Assembly (NCBI GenBank): GCA_034716415.1 | Contig: JAYEJB010000071.1 | Coordinates: 1-58,340, forward strand | Source of the DNA: JAYEJB01 sp034716415 | GTDB lineage: Bacteria; Patescibacteriota; Patescibacteriia; SG8-24 | DNA: 58,340 bases | Reading direction: 5' to 3' | Part shown: one piece after another, positions 1 through 8,543 of the stretch | Numbering within the stretch: the stretch's first letter is position 1 | How the letters are laid out: each line of letters starts with the position of its first letter | Position numbers and translations under genes: made by a program | The notes under the pieces: model-generated | Databases searched by the model: none | The model's input: the letters and a program-made list of their open reading frames with translations, nothing else | What the model was told of the DNA's origin: nothing

Positions 1-60
1 AGCCTGTTTCTTGCGAGAAACAGGCTGCCTGTTTTTGCCCCAAACTGTGCATAAGACATC
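1..60. repeat. Long-palindrome family, copy A (cut by window edge)
   Basis: This is the right half of a long inverted repeat whose left arm lies outside the window. It keeps the inner AAACAGG/CCTGTTT arms and the outer right arm ending ATAAGACATC. Full copies are at 13884, 30657 and 34985 and a variant is at 18829. The flank after the element (CTACCTGACTATATATAA) matches the flank of the 13884 copy, so these two share more than the palindrome itself. It sits just beyond the 3' end of murB. Confidence 0.85.
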
Positions 61-135
61 TACCTGACTATATATAAAGGAAGGGGGGGTCTAGAAGCAC
101 AGAAGTATTTTCCTAAATTCCTATACTCCCCAACT

Positions 136-1116
136 TCAAAACCCCACGTACTCGATCTCTTCCGTCAACTGCACGACGCTGTGTGTCATGTCGCGGACCT
201 TCGACTTCACCGAGCCGATGAGCGCGATGACGTCGTTCGCTATCGCGTCCCCGTCGTTGATGAAGAAGTTGGCGTGCTTCTCGCTGATGCTGACCTTGCC
301 GACCTTCAACCCCTTCAACTGCGCTCGGTCGATGATCCAGCCGGCCGGTATGGTCCCGTTCAACGAAATCGGAATCTCCTCCTCCTTATTGAGATCGAGA
401 TCCTTACGCAACTCCTCAAGATCTTCCGACGCGCCCGGCTTCCAGTTCCTGAAGATGCTGCCCGCGGTCGGATATTCGATAGGCTGATTGTCCTTCTTCT
501 TCCGTAGCATCTCTTTCAGGCTATCACGTAACGCATCCGCGTCCTCGGCCTGCTCCAAAGACAGCACCACCGACAGGATGACCCATCCACCCTCCTTCTT
601 GAAGACGCTCTCGCGATAGCCGAACGCGCATTCCTCGCGCGTGAAATCTTTCGTCTCCCCGTTCTTGACCGCGCGCACGGTCTCGACCACTTCGGCGGTC
701 CCGCCGTCCCACATGCTGGCGTTGCCGCGGACCGCGCCGCCCAATGTCCCAGGTAACGCGATCGCCCATTCGAATCCCTTGAGTCCGGCCTCTGCGGTCT
801 GTAGCGCGACGAACGCCGACGGCGTGCCCGCTTCCACTTTCACTTTCGTTCCTTCGATCGTTATTCCTCGATTCGCCATCTTGATGATCAGTCCCGGATA
901 TCCCTCATCGGAAATCAGGACGTTCGAACCGCCGCCGAGGATGTAATACTCTACGCCGGATTCGCCCGCCGCCCGTACCGCGGACGCGGCCTCGTCACCT
1001 GATTTGGCGACAAAAAAATACTTGGCCGGACCACCGATGCGATACGTCGTGTGCTGCGCCAACGGTTCGTTCTCGCGCACCTCCGGTGAGATTTTACTGC
1101 GCAGTTCTTCGATCAT
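136..1116 (-). CDS. murB: UDP-N-acetylmuramate dehydrogenase MurB
   Basis: MurB reduces UDP-GlcNAc-enolpyruvate to UDP-MurNAc with NADPH and FAD in cytoplasmic peptidoglycan precursor synthesis. The 326-residue product has the FAD-binding motifs TYRIGG (24-29), LGGGSNVL (60-67) and PGTLGGA (122-128). It also has YRES (167-170), TAGSIFRN with the catalytic serine (217-224) and SEKHANFF (278-285). Length is normal for the family. It starts 10 bases after the murC stop, so the two are presumably co-transcribed as murC-murB. No clear terminator follows; the stop is instead followed by palindrome copy A. Identification is secure. Confidence 0.96.
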   Translation of the reverse strand: MIEELRSKISPEVRENEPLAQHTTYRIGGPAKYFFVAKSGDEAASAVRAAGESGVEYYILGGGSNVLISDEGYPGLIIKMANRGITIEGTKVKVEAGTPSAFVALQTAEAGLKGFEWAIALPGTLGGAVRGNASMWDGGTAEVVETVRAVKNGETKDFTREECAFGYRESVFKKEGGWVILSVVLSLEQAEDADALRDSLKEMLRKKKDNQPIEYPTAGSIFRNWKPGASEDLEELRKDLDLNKEEEIPISLNGTIPAGWIIDRAQLKGLKVGKVSISEKHANFFINDGDAIANDVIALIGSVKSKVRDMTHSVVQLTEEIEYVGF

Positions 1117-1126
1117 ATGGCCATGA

Positions 1127-2530
1127 TTATTCCTCCCGACCTACGAGCCTGTAGGCGATCTTATAGACGTCGCCGGCACCCATGACAAGCACGATATCTC
1201 CGGGACGCATTAAGTTTACCGTTTCTTCGTATGCCGCGTCTACACTTCCGGTGTCGGAGACATGCCTTTCGACCCCGCGCTCCTTGTCGCGTGCCGCCAC
1301 GGCGTCGCGTAGATCCCCGGAACTGACAGCTCCGTCTTCAGCCTTCTCGCGACCGGCGACATCGAATATCTCCGGGATGATGACGGTATCCGCCCCGTCC
1401 ATGGCGAGTACGAACCTGTTGAACAGCTTTTTCGTGCGGCTGTGGTGATGCGGCTGGAACACCAGGATGATCTGTCGGTCCGGATAGAACTCGCGCGCCG
1501 CCTGCAGGGTACTCGCGACTGCGGTCGGGTGATGTCCGTAATCGCTGATGATGAGCGCACCGTCATGTTCACCAATGACCTCGAACCGCCGCCAGATGCC
1601 GGTGTACGCATCGAGCGCTTTATGGATCGCGTCCTCCGAAGCACCTAATTCCGCCGCCGCCGTTATCGCCGCGGCCGCGTTGTGGACATTGAACCGTCCG
1701 GGTACGCGCAGAGTGAACCGACATGACCGCTCGCCGCGACAATCCATCTCGAACTCCTGCCGCCCGTTCTCGCAGATGATCGCGGTCACCTTGTAGTCAG
1801 CATCGTTCTCCGATCCGTATGTCACCTTCTTCCCGTCGGTCCGCAGTTCGTCGGCACAGGCCGAGTCGTCGGCGTTCAGCACGACCGATCCACCCTTGCC
1901 CACCTGCCCAAGAAATTCCTGGAACGTCTCCACTATGTGCTTACGATCACGATAGAAATCGAGATGCTCTTCCTCGATGTTCGTGATGACCGCCATGAAC
2001 GGATGGAACTTGAGCATGTTGGCGTGGTGCTCGCAGGCTTCAACGACCAGGAGATCGCTCTGTCCCAATCTTAGGTTACCGTCCGGAAACGACGGCACCT
2101 TCGAACCGACAATGACGGTCGGATCCATGCCGGCTTCAATAAGCATCATCCCGAGCATGGCGGTCGTGGTGCTCTTGCCGTTCGTGCCGCTGACCGCGAT
2201 CGTCCGCTTGTCCTTGGAGTATTCACCGAGGAACTCGAAATAGGTCAGATTACGGACACCGCGCTTCCTGATCTCGACCAACTCCGGATTATCGTCCGGT
2301 ACCGCGTCCGTGCGCACGACCAGATCGATACCCTCCGGTACGTTCGCCACATCATGTCCGATACGCACCTCGGCGCCCATGTTCACGAGATTCTCGATCA
2401 TGTCTCCGGTCGCGATATCCGAACCGCTGACTTCGATACCACTCTTCAATAACAACTTGGCCACAGCCGATATACCGATACCGCCGATACCGATGATGTG
2501 AGCTTTTTTCGTTTTCTCGACTATTCCCAT
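1127..2530 (-). CDS. murC: UDP-N-acetylmuramate--L-alanine ligase MurC
   Basis: MurC is the ATP-dependent ligase that adds L-alanine to UDP-MurNAc, the first amino acid of the peptidoglycan stem. The 467 residues show the N-terminal Rossmann-like GIGGIG motif (14-19) and the P-loop GTNGKSTTT (115-123). The MurC-specific EACEHHANMLKF stretch begins near 164, and the C-terminal ligase domain is present. The P-loop reads TNGKS where many MurC have THGKT, a conservative variant. An ATG start is preceded by a TATATT -10 only 8 bases away, so the mRNA leader is very short and has no Shine-Dalgarno. It is the first gene of a murC-murB unit lying outside the dcw remnant at 25-27 kb. Confidence 0.95.
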   Translation of the reverse strand: MGIVEKTKKAHIIGIGGIGISAVAKLLLKSGIEVSGSDIATGDMIENLVNMGAEVRIGHDVANVPEGIDLVVRTDAVPDDNPELVEIRKRGVRNLTYFEFLGEYSKDKRTIAVSGTNGKSTTTAMLGMMLIEAGMDPTVIVGSKVPSFPDGNLRLGQSDLLVVEACEHHANMLKFHPFMAVITNIEEEHLDFYRDRKHIVETFQEFLGQVGKGGSVVLNADDSACADELRTDGKKVTYGSENDADYKVTAIICENGRQEFEMDCRGERSCRFTLRVPGRFNVHNAAAAITAAAELGASEDAIHKALDAYTGIWRRFEVIGEHDGALIISDYGHHPTAVASTLQAAREFYPDRQIILVFQPHHHSRTKKLFNRFVLAMDGADTVIIPEIFDVAGREKAEDGAVSSGDLRDAVAARDKERGVERHVSDTGSVDAAYEETVNLMRPGDIVLVMGAGDVYKIAYRLVGREE

Positions 2531-2538
2531 ACGCGCAT

Positions 2539-2567
2539 AATATACATCATTATTCGAAACCCTGAAA
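2539..2567 (-). promoter_or_regulatory. Probable murC promoter
   Basis: On the minus strand a TATATT -10 lies 8 bases upstream of the murC ATG, with a weak TTTCAG at the -35 position 17 bases further up. The start site would fall within a base or two of the ATG, implying a near-leaderless mRNA. Confidence 0.4.
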
Positions 2568-2595
2568 GATAAAAAATAAGGGATTTGTAATCCCT
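2568..2595 (-). terminator. Intrinsic terminator of the 2619-3716 gene
   Basis: The stem AGGGATT-tgt-AATCCCT is followed on the minus strand by TATTTTTTATC. It lies just after the stop of the hypothetical gene and before murC, separating the two transcription units. Confidence 0.7.
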
Positions 2596-2618
2596 CATTG
2601 ATGAGACCGATACGGACA

Positions 2619-3716
2619 CTAGTCCTTCTTCACCGTTTCGGGCGGGAAGAAGATGTTCTTGACCAGCGCGCGACGATCACCGTAGATCGGTCCGAGCACG
2701 GCTGTCTTCAACAGCCAACGCCGCTTCTCGTCGGTGACAGCCAGGTCGATGCGCTTCACGTCACCATCACAGACATACTTTGGAATCGCGCCGCAATCCG
2801 GGAAAAGTTCCATCAACCGATCGCCGGGAGTGACTCCGCTACCGCGGAGCCCGGGTGTCAAGTCGATGAATGACTTCTCAAACACGACGTGTCCCACGCC
2901 CCGACTGACTCTGGCCCTGGCATAGGTGATGGTGGTCATGTCGAGCACGGCCCGCCGATAGGCCCCAATGAACCTTACGACAGCTACCTCTGGCGCATGC
3001 ATGCAGAACTCGGCCAACTGACCGAACTGCGTCGTCGTCAGCAGACAGGCACGGTGCTTGTAGTTCCCGGGGTCGGTGAAGATCCTCTCCGGGAACCTCT
3101 CGGACTCGGCCGCCTTCTTCCAGAAGCTGTCCATGACACCTTCGGAAAGCTTGGTCGCGAACAGGATGCCTCGCAACACGCGGGTCGAAATCTTAGGCAT
3201 GACGCCTTCGATCCCGTTGCCCATGTCCTCGAACCATTCGACAAACATTCCGGCACAGCCGGACGCGGTCCGGTTCAGGGCGCGAGCGAAATGTGCCACA
3301 TCCTTGCCGCGCACACTCTCAATATGATCACGTACGGACCACAACGCACAGGCTGTCAGGATGACCGAGCGGACCTCTCGCGGTACGCCGTAGAGCATCC
3401 TCGGATCGGGCACACCCTCATCTGTCGGATACGCGTGCCGCTCCTCGGACTCCCAGCCATCAGGCCGCTTATCCAACGGAACATACTCACGCGTCAGGCA
3501 ACTGCACAGTATGCGTGACCCATACCTGTATCCGAGGTTCCGGCGTTCCATGATTAGCGCGCAGAATGCCTGAACCGCACCGAAAGCATCCTCGTAAACC
3601 TCGTCGAACTTTTCCTGGTCCCACTTGTCTCGAATCGTGCGAACTCCTGCCCGGATCGCATTGGTCAGCTTGAGCTTCAGCTCATAATCTTGCTGATCCT
3701 CAAATCGATCTGACAT
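2619..3716 (-). CDS. Hypothetical protein (365 aa), unrecognised
   Basis: I do not recognise this protein. From the chosen ATG (MSDRFEDQQDYE) it has 365 residues, is soluble and probably mostly helical. It has no signal peptide and scattered cysteines (RILCSCLTREY). The open frame extends 22 codons further up, but the ATG at 3716 has a very strong purine-rich Shine-Dalgarno (GGAGGAGGAGAGG) and the upstream codons lie over the promoter. The gene stands alone between its own promoter and terminator. A strong ribosome site with a good promoter suggests meaningful expression. Function is unknown. Confidence 0.8.
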   Translation of the reverse strand: MSDRFEDQQDYELKLKLTNAIRAGVRTIRDKWDQEKFDEVYEDAFGAVQAFCALIMERRNLGYRYGSRILCSCLTREYVPLDKRPDGWESEERHAYPTDEGVPDPRMLYGVPREVRSVILTACALWSVRDHIESVRGKDVAHFARALNRTASGCAGMFVEWFEDMGNGIEGVMPKISTRVLRGILFATKLSEGVMDSFWKKAAESERFPERIFTDPGNYKHRACLLTTTQFGQLAEFCMHAPEVAVVRFIGAYRRAVLDMTTITYARARVSRGVGHVVFEKSFIDLTPGLRGSGVTPGDRLMELFPDCGAIPKYVCDGDVKRIDLAVTDEKRRWLLKTAVLGPIYGDRRALVKNIFFPPETVKKD

Positions 3717-3767
3717 TCTCCTCTCCTCCTCCGTGTTTTCCCCCAAAACGTGAAATGAACGATAGAT

Positions 3768-3798
3768 TGACATTATGCACATTCAGCGGATATGGCAA
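3768..3798 (-). promoter_or_regulatory. Divergent promoter region (hypothetical gene / elp3)
   Basis: On the minus strand TTGCCA, a 17-base spacer and TAATGT precede the 2619-3716 gene by about 50 bases. On the plus strand an overlapping TTGACA (3765-3770) is followed after 17-18 bases by ATATGG/TATGGC and could serve elp3. The two promoters face away from each other and share bases. Confidence 0.55.
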
Positions 3799-3860
3799 GG
3801 GTCGAGGACGACCATTGCTTGCCGAGAGGCAATATGTTATTCTGCCCTTTCAGAAGGCTT

Positions 3861-5576
3861 ATGTCAAGCATCAAGACGAAAACCGAAATCGCCGAAGTCA
3901 TGGTCAGAGAGGCCATAGCGCGCCACGTCACCGAGAGAGACGTTTTTTTTCGTGTGGTGCAGGATGTCGCGAGGAGTCATTGCGTACAGATGCCGCCCGT
4001 ACGGAAACTCCTGGCCGCATACCGCGCCGTCATCCGCGAGAATCCGAAGCTGGCCGACACGGCGATCGAAACGTTCCTGACCAAATCGAGGGTGCGATCG
4101 CTATCCGGCGTCGCGGTGGTGACAGTGCTGACCAAGCCGTATCCCTGTCCGGGCAAGTGCGTCTATTGCCCGGACGACCGCTCGATGCCGAAGAGCTACT
4201 TACCGAACGAACCGGCCGCGATGCGCGCTGCCGCGCACAAGTTCGATCCGTTCGGGCAGGTGACACAACGCTTGCGGGCCTTGACCGCAAACGGCCACCC
4301 GGCCGACAAGATAGAACTGATCGTGAAAGGCGGTACTTGGTCGGCTTACCCTCGGAAGTATCAACAGGAATTCATCAAAGACTGTTTCGATGCCTGCAAT
4401 TCGTTCGGTGGACGGAAATCGACATCAGACGATCTGGCAGGCGCGCATAAGAAGAATGAAAGCGCGCGATATCGCGTCATCGGACTGACGCTCGAGACAC
4501 GTCCCGACCGCATCACACCGCAAGAGATAGTCCAATTACGGGAACTCGGCTGCACACGCATCGAGATGGGCGTGCAGTCGGTCGATGACGCCATCCTCAA
4601 GACGTGCCGTAGGGGGCACGACAGCGCCGCCGTGGTGAAAGCGACGCGACTCCTGAAGGACGCCGGTTACAAATGCGACTACCACATGATGCCGCAGCTA
4701 CCCGGCGCGTCGCCGAAATCCGACGAACGACAACTGAAGCGCATCTTCGAAGACCCTGATTATCGTCCGGACATGCTCAAGATCTACCCGTGCACGGTGC
4801 TGAAAAAATCACCGCTACACCGCTGGTGGAAGGACGGACGCTACAAGCCATATCCCAATTCACGACTCAAAGAGGTCATCATCGCCGCCAAACAGGCCGT
4901 ACCGCGCTACTGCCGTATCAGCCGTATCATCCGTGACATTCCGTCGGATTCCATCTGCGCCGGAAATCCGGTGACAAGCCTGCGGCAGGTGATACAACGA
5001 GAGATGAAAGAACGTGGTCTGTCCTGTGACTGCCTGCGTTGCCGGGAGATCGGCCGCAAACTTCAAGAAAATCCTAACCTCGCTCACTCCCCCACTCTGA
5101 CATTTGACGACACTTATGAAGCTTCGGGTGGCGAAGAGCACTTCTTGAGTATTGAAGACCCGGGTAGGCAGGCTGTTTTTGCCTTCTGTCGATTAAGATT
5201 GCCGGCAACTGTTTCATGCCTCGAACAATCAACGACGGCTTCACTCACTCCCCCATCCCCGGTTACGGGGCAAAACGCGGGAAAACGGGGCAAAACGGGA
5301 CAAGACGAACTTAACGTGAACCACCCCTCCCCATCCACGGCCTTTCTCCGCGAACTCCACACTTACGGTCATCTCGTGCCGATCGACAAAAAGAATCCCG
5401 ACGCCGCTCAGCACAAAGGTTACGGCAAACGATTGATGGCTGAAGCCGAACGCATCACCCACAAAGCCGGCTTCCGCAAGATGGCGGTCATCAGCGGTAT
5501 CGGTGTGCGTGCCTACTACCGTAAACTCGGTTATCGGTTGCGGGATACGTATATGGTTAAAACGCTACGGGAGTAA
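3861..5576 (+). CDS. elp3: Elp3-like radical SAM / GNAT tRNA uridine-modifying enzyme
   Basis: Elp3 proteins use a radical-SAM centre and an acetyl-CoA-binding GNAT domain to make the C5 side chain of wobble uridine in tRNA. The 571-residue product has the cluster motif CPGKCVYC (cysteines near 96, 100 and 103), followed by TLETRPDRI and the RIEMGVQS strand. The C-terminal GNAT core has GYGKRLM and YYRKLGYR. The start is set at ATG 3861 (MSSIKTKTEI, weak AGAAGG upstream), because the longer frame begins inside the promoter region. Between the two domains lies an insertion of about 40 residues rich in Pro, Gly and Lys (TGQNAGKRGKTGQDE). It is encoded by GGGGCAAAACG repeats that recur just after the stop codon. 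Confidence 0.9.
   Translation: MSSIKTKTEIAEVMVREAIARHVTERDVFFRVVQDVARSHCVQMPPVRKLLAAYRAVIRENPKLADTAIETFLTKSRVRSLSGVAVVTVLTKPYPCPGKCVYCPDDRSMPKSYLPNEPAAMRAAAHKFDPFGQVTQRLRALTANGHPADKIELIVKGGTWSAYPRKYQQEFIKDCFDACNSFGGRKSTSDDLAGAHKKNESARYRVIGLTLETRPDRITPQEIVQLRELGCTRIEMGVQSVDDAILKTCRRGHDSAAVVKATRLLKDAGYKCDYHMMPQLPGASPKSDERQLKRIFEDPDYRPDMLKIYPCTVLKKSPLHRWWKDGRYKPYPNSRLKEVIIAAKQAVPRYCRISRIIRDIPSDSICAGNPVTSLRQVIQREMKERGLSCDCLRCREIGRKLQENPNLAHSPTLTFDDTYEASGGEEHFLSIEDPGRQAVFAFCRLRLPATVSCLEQSTTASLTPPSPVTGQNAGKRGKTGQDELNVNHPSPSTAFLRELHTYGHLVPIDKKNPDAAQHKGYGKRLMAEAERITHKAGFRKMAVISGIGVRAYYRKLGYRLRDTYMVKTLRE
5265..5306 (+). repeat. GGGGCAAAACG microrepeats inside elp3
   Basis: Tandem-like copies of ACGGGGCAAAACG with slight changes lie in frame within elp3, in the linker between the radical SAM and GNAT domains. 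Related GGGGCAA units form the hairpin just downstream of the gene. Confidence 0.65.
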
Positions 5577-5584
5577 CGGAGAAT

Positions 5585-5655
5585 GGTGACGGGGCAAGAT
5601 GGGGCAAACGTGGAAAAACGGATTAAGATAATTCCGTCCTGCCCCGTTTGCCCCA
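5585..5655. repeat. GGGGCAAACG hairpin downstream of elp3
   Basis: GGGGCAAACG near 5600 pairs with CGTTTGCCCC near 5645, with a loop of about 25 bases. The right arm overlaps the -35 box of the next promoter. It carries the same unit as the insertion in elp3. It may weaken read-through, but no T run follows. Confidence 0.5.
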
Positions 5656-5676
5656 ACACCCCTCGACTGCTAGCGT
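5648..5676 (+). promoter_or_regulatory. Promoter of the 5704-6302 gene pair
   Basis: TTGCCC, a 17-base spacer ending in TGC, then TAGCGT. The TGC-TAGCGT -10 is shared almost exactly with the promoter at 56323 and resembles those at 11642 and 33007. Confidence 0.6.
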
Positions 5677-5703
5677 GAAAACGAGTCCCAAAGGAGGGCC
5701 GGT

Positions 5704-5988
5704 GTGGCGTATTACGTCATAAACGAAACGACCCTCCCGCTGAGGGTCATAGCATGGCGGGTTAAAGGCGAACCCGCCATTAAGCTCTTACTGGCAGTCA
5801 CGACCAACAAGGCCCCATACGCGATGATCGATATCACGCTCCGGAAGAACGTGCATCAAAAAGCACGCCTCCCTGGCATCCACAAAATGGTCAAGGTCGA
5901 TGTCGTAAACAGGGCCAGGGTGACGACCAAGCTGGTCACAAACAAGAAAGGAGTCAGGTTCCTGTACATCAAAAGCATCCTCAACTAG
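5704..5988 (+). CDS. Small hypothetical protein (94 aa), paralogue of next gene
   Basis: I do not recognise a named family. The 94-residue protein is basic and beta-rich by appearance, with no signal peptide or membrane helix. It starts at GTG 5704 behind a strong AAAGGAGG. Its beginning (MAYYVINETTLPLRVIAW) resembles the next protein (MAFLYVKNDTGQPVRVTV) in the spacing of the aromatic residue, Asn, Thr and Pro-x-Arg-Val. The two are probably diverged duplicates of one beta-sandwich-like fold. They form a two-gene unit with 14 bases between stop and start. Confidence 0.7.
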   Translation: MAYYVINETTLPLRVIAWRVKGEPAIKLLLAVTTNKAPYAMIDITLRKNVHQKARLPGIHKMVKVDVVNRARVTTKLVTNKKGVRFLYIKSILN

Positions 5989-6002
5989 AAAGGAAGTGAC
6001 CT

Positions 6003-6302
6003 ATGGCGTTCCTATACGTCAAGAACGATACGGGACAGCCGGTCAGGGTCACCGTCCTGCAGGACAGAATGAGACCCGGATCGATGCCGCTGATACTGTC
6101 GTCCGTGCCGGTCGAGCCCAACGAGAACGAGCGCATCGTCTTCGAGTGCGTGGTCTCGACTCCGGCCTACCCCAAAGTCATGATCCCGATATCGCTTACC
6201 GCCGTGGGGTTCGATGTGAAGAACACGGTTGGGGCAAGCTATAGACAGGGGTCGGACAACAACAATAACCAGTATCTGGTGATTGTCGGGTTCTTCTCCT
6301 GA
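6003..6302 (+). CDS. Small hypothetical protein (99 aa), paralogue of previous gene
   Basis: This 99-residue cytoplasmic-looking protein starts at ATG 6003 behind GAAAGGAAG. It appears related to the preceding gene through its first strand and its length. It is less basic and has an Asn-rich patch (SDNNNNQYL) before the last strand. A weak terminator follows at once. The pair is co-transcribed and could form a complex, which is inference. No function can be given. Confidence 0.7.
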   Translation: MAFLYVKNDTGQPVRVTVLQDRMRPGSMPLILSSVPVEPNENERIVFECVVSTPAYPKVMIPISLTAVGFDVKNTVGASYRQGSDNNNNQYLVIVGFFS

Positions 6303-6305
6303 AGT

Positions 6306-6330
6306 CCGCATGTGTATCGCGGGCTTTTTT
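6306..6330 (+). terminator. Weak intrinsic terminator
   Basis: CCGC and GCGG pair across a short loop and are followed by GCTTTTTT. It closes the two-gene unit before glyA. Confidence 0.5.
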
Positions 6331-6363
6331 CATCTATGTATCCGTGCTAAAATCGCCTTATCT

Positions 6364-7638
6364 ATGATGAAACATCTCAAACAATCCGATCCCGAGGTGG
6401 CGTCGTCCATCGAAGCCGAACTCGCGCGCCAGCGCAGCGGCCTGGAGATGATCGCCTCGGAGAACATCGTCTCCGTCCCAGTGCTCGAGGCTTTGGGCTC
6501 GGTGCTCACCAATAAGTACTCGGAGGGCTATCCGGGCAAGCGTTACTACGGCGGCAACGAGTTCATCGACGTCGTGGAGACGCTCGCCATCGAGCGCGCC
6601 AAGAAGCTGTATGGTGCGGAGCACGCCAACGTCCAGCCGCACTGCGGATCGCAGGCCAACATGGCGGCGTATTTCGCGCTCGCTAACCCCGGCGACGGAA
6701 TCATGGCGCTCGACCTCGCGCACGGCGGACATCTGACGCACGGCAGTAAGGTCAACTTCAGCGGGAAACTGTATCGCATCATCCCCTACGGCGTGAACCG
6801 CGAGACCGAGGCGCTGGACATGGATGAGGTACGAGAGATCGCACTCCGGGAAAAACCGAGAGTGATCGTCGCCGGTTACACCGCCTATCCGCGGGAGATC
6901 GATTTCGAGACGTTCGGAAAGATCGCTCGCGAAGCAGGCGCGTATCTCATGGTGGACATGGCGCACATCGCCGGACTGGTCGCCGCGGGGATGCATCCCG
7001 ATCCGGTTCCGCATGCCGACGTGATCACGACCACGACGCACAAGACATTGCGCGGACCCAGAGGCGGGATGATCCTTTGCCGCACGGAGGACCGGCTGCG
7101 TCCGGACAGCAAGAAGAACCTGGCGCGACGCGTCGATTCGGCGGTGTTCCCGGGTACGCAGGGCGGACCGCTCGAACACGTCATCGCGGCCAAGGCGGTG
7201 TCGTTCAACGAAGCGATGCGGTCGGACTTCAAGGAATATCAGAAGCAGGTCGTCGCGAACGCCCAGGCGCTTTCCGCGGCGTTGACCGAAGAAGGACTGC
7301 GCATCGTGAGCGGCGGGACCGACAACCATCTGGTGCTCGTCGACCTGACGCCGTTCGGGGTATTCGGCAGGGATGCCGAGACAATCCTCGACACGGTGGG
7401 CATCCACACCAACAAGAACATGATTCCGTTCGACGAGAGAAAGCCGGCTGATCCTTCAGGTTTGCGGCTCGGCACGCCGGCCCTGACGACGCGCGGCATG
7501 AAGGAAGAAAACATGAATACGGTCGCCACGCTCATTGCCGGAGTGCTGAAAGACGAATCGGAGGAGAATCGCGACACCATCGAAAAACGCGTGCGTGAAC
7601 TCGCGGCAGAACACCCCATCTATCCTGAACTCGTTTAG
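6364..7638 (+). CDS. glyA: Serine hydroxymethyltransferase GlyA
   Basis: This is a PLP enzyme converting serine and tetrahydrofolate to glycine and methylene-tetrahydrofolate. The 424 residues carry the family signatures: EMIASENIVS near the N terminus, NKYSEGYPGKRYYGG, the PLP-binding VDMAHIAGLVAAG, and TTTTHKTLRGPRGG with the Schiff-base lysine. The start is set at ATG 6364; the second ATG at 6367 is equally possible. A TGC-TAAAAT -10 lies 10 bases upstream with no Shine-Dalgarno, so the leader is very short. The next gene, folD, starts on the base after its stop and uses its product. Confidence 0.95.
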   Translation: MMKHLKQSDPEVASSIEAELARQRSGLEMIASENIVSVPVLEALGSVLTNKYSEGYPGKRYYGGNEFIDVVETLAIERAKKLYGAEHANVQPHCGSQANMAAYFALANPGDGIMALDLAHGGHLTHGSKVNFSGKLYRIIPYGVNRETEALDMDEVREIALREKPRVIVAGYTAYPREIDFETFGKIAREAGAYLMVDMAHIAGLVAAGMHPDPVPHADVITTTTHKTLRGPRGGMILCRTEDRLRPDSKKNLARRVDSAVFPGTQGGPLEHVIAAKAVSFNEAMRSDFKEYQKQVVANAQALSAALTEEGLRIVSGGTDNHLVLVDLTPFGVFGRDAETILDTVGIHTNKNMIPFDERKPADPSGLRLGTPALTTRGMKEENMNTVATLIAGVLKDESEENRDTIEKRVRELAAEHPIYPELV

Positions 7639-8478
7639 ATGCCGGAGACTAACATCATCGACGGCCGCAAGGTCGCCGGGAGGATCGAGAAAGAAACGCG
7701 GCGCGAGATCGCCGCGCTCGGTTTCGAGCCCGGTCTCGGCGTTATCCTGGTCGGTGACGACCCGGCTTCGCACCTGTACGTGAAGCTGAAACAGAAAGCG
7801 TGCGAACGCGTCGGTATCCGATTCGAGCTGTCGCCCTTCGCTGCCGACGCGACCGAAGAAAACATCCTCGATAATATCCGGAACCTGAACAAGCGCGACG
7901 ACATCCACGCGATCCTGGTGCAACTTCCTCTTCCGAAAAATATGGACACCGACCGCGTCATCCGCGCCATGGATCCGGCGAAAGACGTCGACGGTTTTCA
8001 TCCGGACAACATCAAGAGATTGGACGATACCGACGGCGATGGTTTCCCGGGACTGACCGAGGGTGTCATCGACCTTATCCACGAGACCGGCGTGGACCTG
8101 AACATGAAGCGCGTGGTCATTGCGGCCAACAGCCCGACCTTTGTCTTGCCATTAGAGATGCGTCTACGCCAACTCCAGGCACTGCCGAAATTCGTGCACG
8201 GCGACGCGCCCGACATCACCTCGCAGTTCCACGACGCGGACATCATCATCACCGCACTCGGCCGACCAGGCCTCGTGACCGAAGACGACATCAAGGAAGG
8301 AGCGATTCTGATAGACGTCGGCACCACGAAAGTCGGCAAGAAGACCATCGGTGACGTCGATACTGAGTCGGTGAGGGGGAAAGCTTCGTGGCTGACACCA
8401 GTACCCGGCGGCGTCGGACCCGTGACCGTCGCCATGTTACTGAAGAACGTTGTAAGACTATCAAAAGACCGCGCTTAG
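7639..8478 (+). CDS. folD: FolD, methylenetetrahydrofolate dehydrogenase/cyclohydrolase
   Basis: FolD oxidises methylene-THF to formyl-THF in two steps, feeding purine and formyl-Met-tRNA synthesis. The 279-residue protein shows YVKLKQKACERVGI with the catalytic lysine, VQLPLP, DPAKDVDGFHP and the C-terminal PVPGGVGPVTVAMLLKN. The usual NADP-loop signature GRSxxVGxP is replaced by ANSPTFVLP, so cofactor binding may be altered or weak. The ATG follows the glyA TAG directly (TAGATG), so the two are translationally coupled. A strong terminator overlaps its last codons. Confidence 0.93.
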   Translation: MPETNIIDGRKVAGRIEKETRREIAALGFEPGLGVILVGDDPASHLYVKLKQKACERVGIRFELSPFAADATEENILDNIRNLNKRDDIHAILVQLPLPKNMDTDRVIRAMDPAKDVDGFHPDNIKRLDDTDGDGFPGLTEGVIDLIHETGVDLNMKRVVIAANSPTFVLPLEMRLRQLQALPKFVHGDAPDITSQFHDADIIITALGRPGLVTEDDIKEGAILIDVGTTKVGKKTIGDVDTESVRGKASWLTPVPGGVGPVTVAMLLKNVVRLSKDRA

Positions 8479-8489
8479 GCGCGGTCTTT
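8464..8489 (+). terminator. Terminator after folD
   Basis: AAAGACCGCGC-ttag-GCGCGGTCTTT forms a strong stem spanning the folD stop codon, with a T-rich stretch a few bases later. Confidence 0.8.
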
Positions 8490-8543
8490 AGGAAAATTTT
8501 TTTCTTCCCCACCGCCGAATGGTGAAGGATGTGAGAACAGAGG

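Noticed and set aside
3792..3860. Longer N terminus for Elp3
   Set aside because: The extra 23 codons start inside the divergent promoter region and have no ribosome site.
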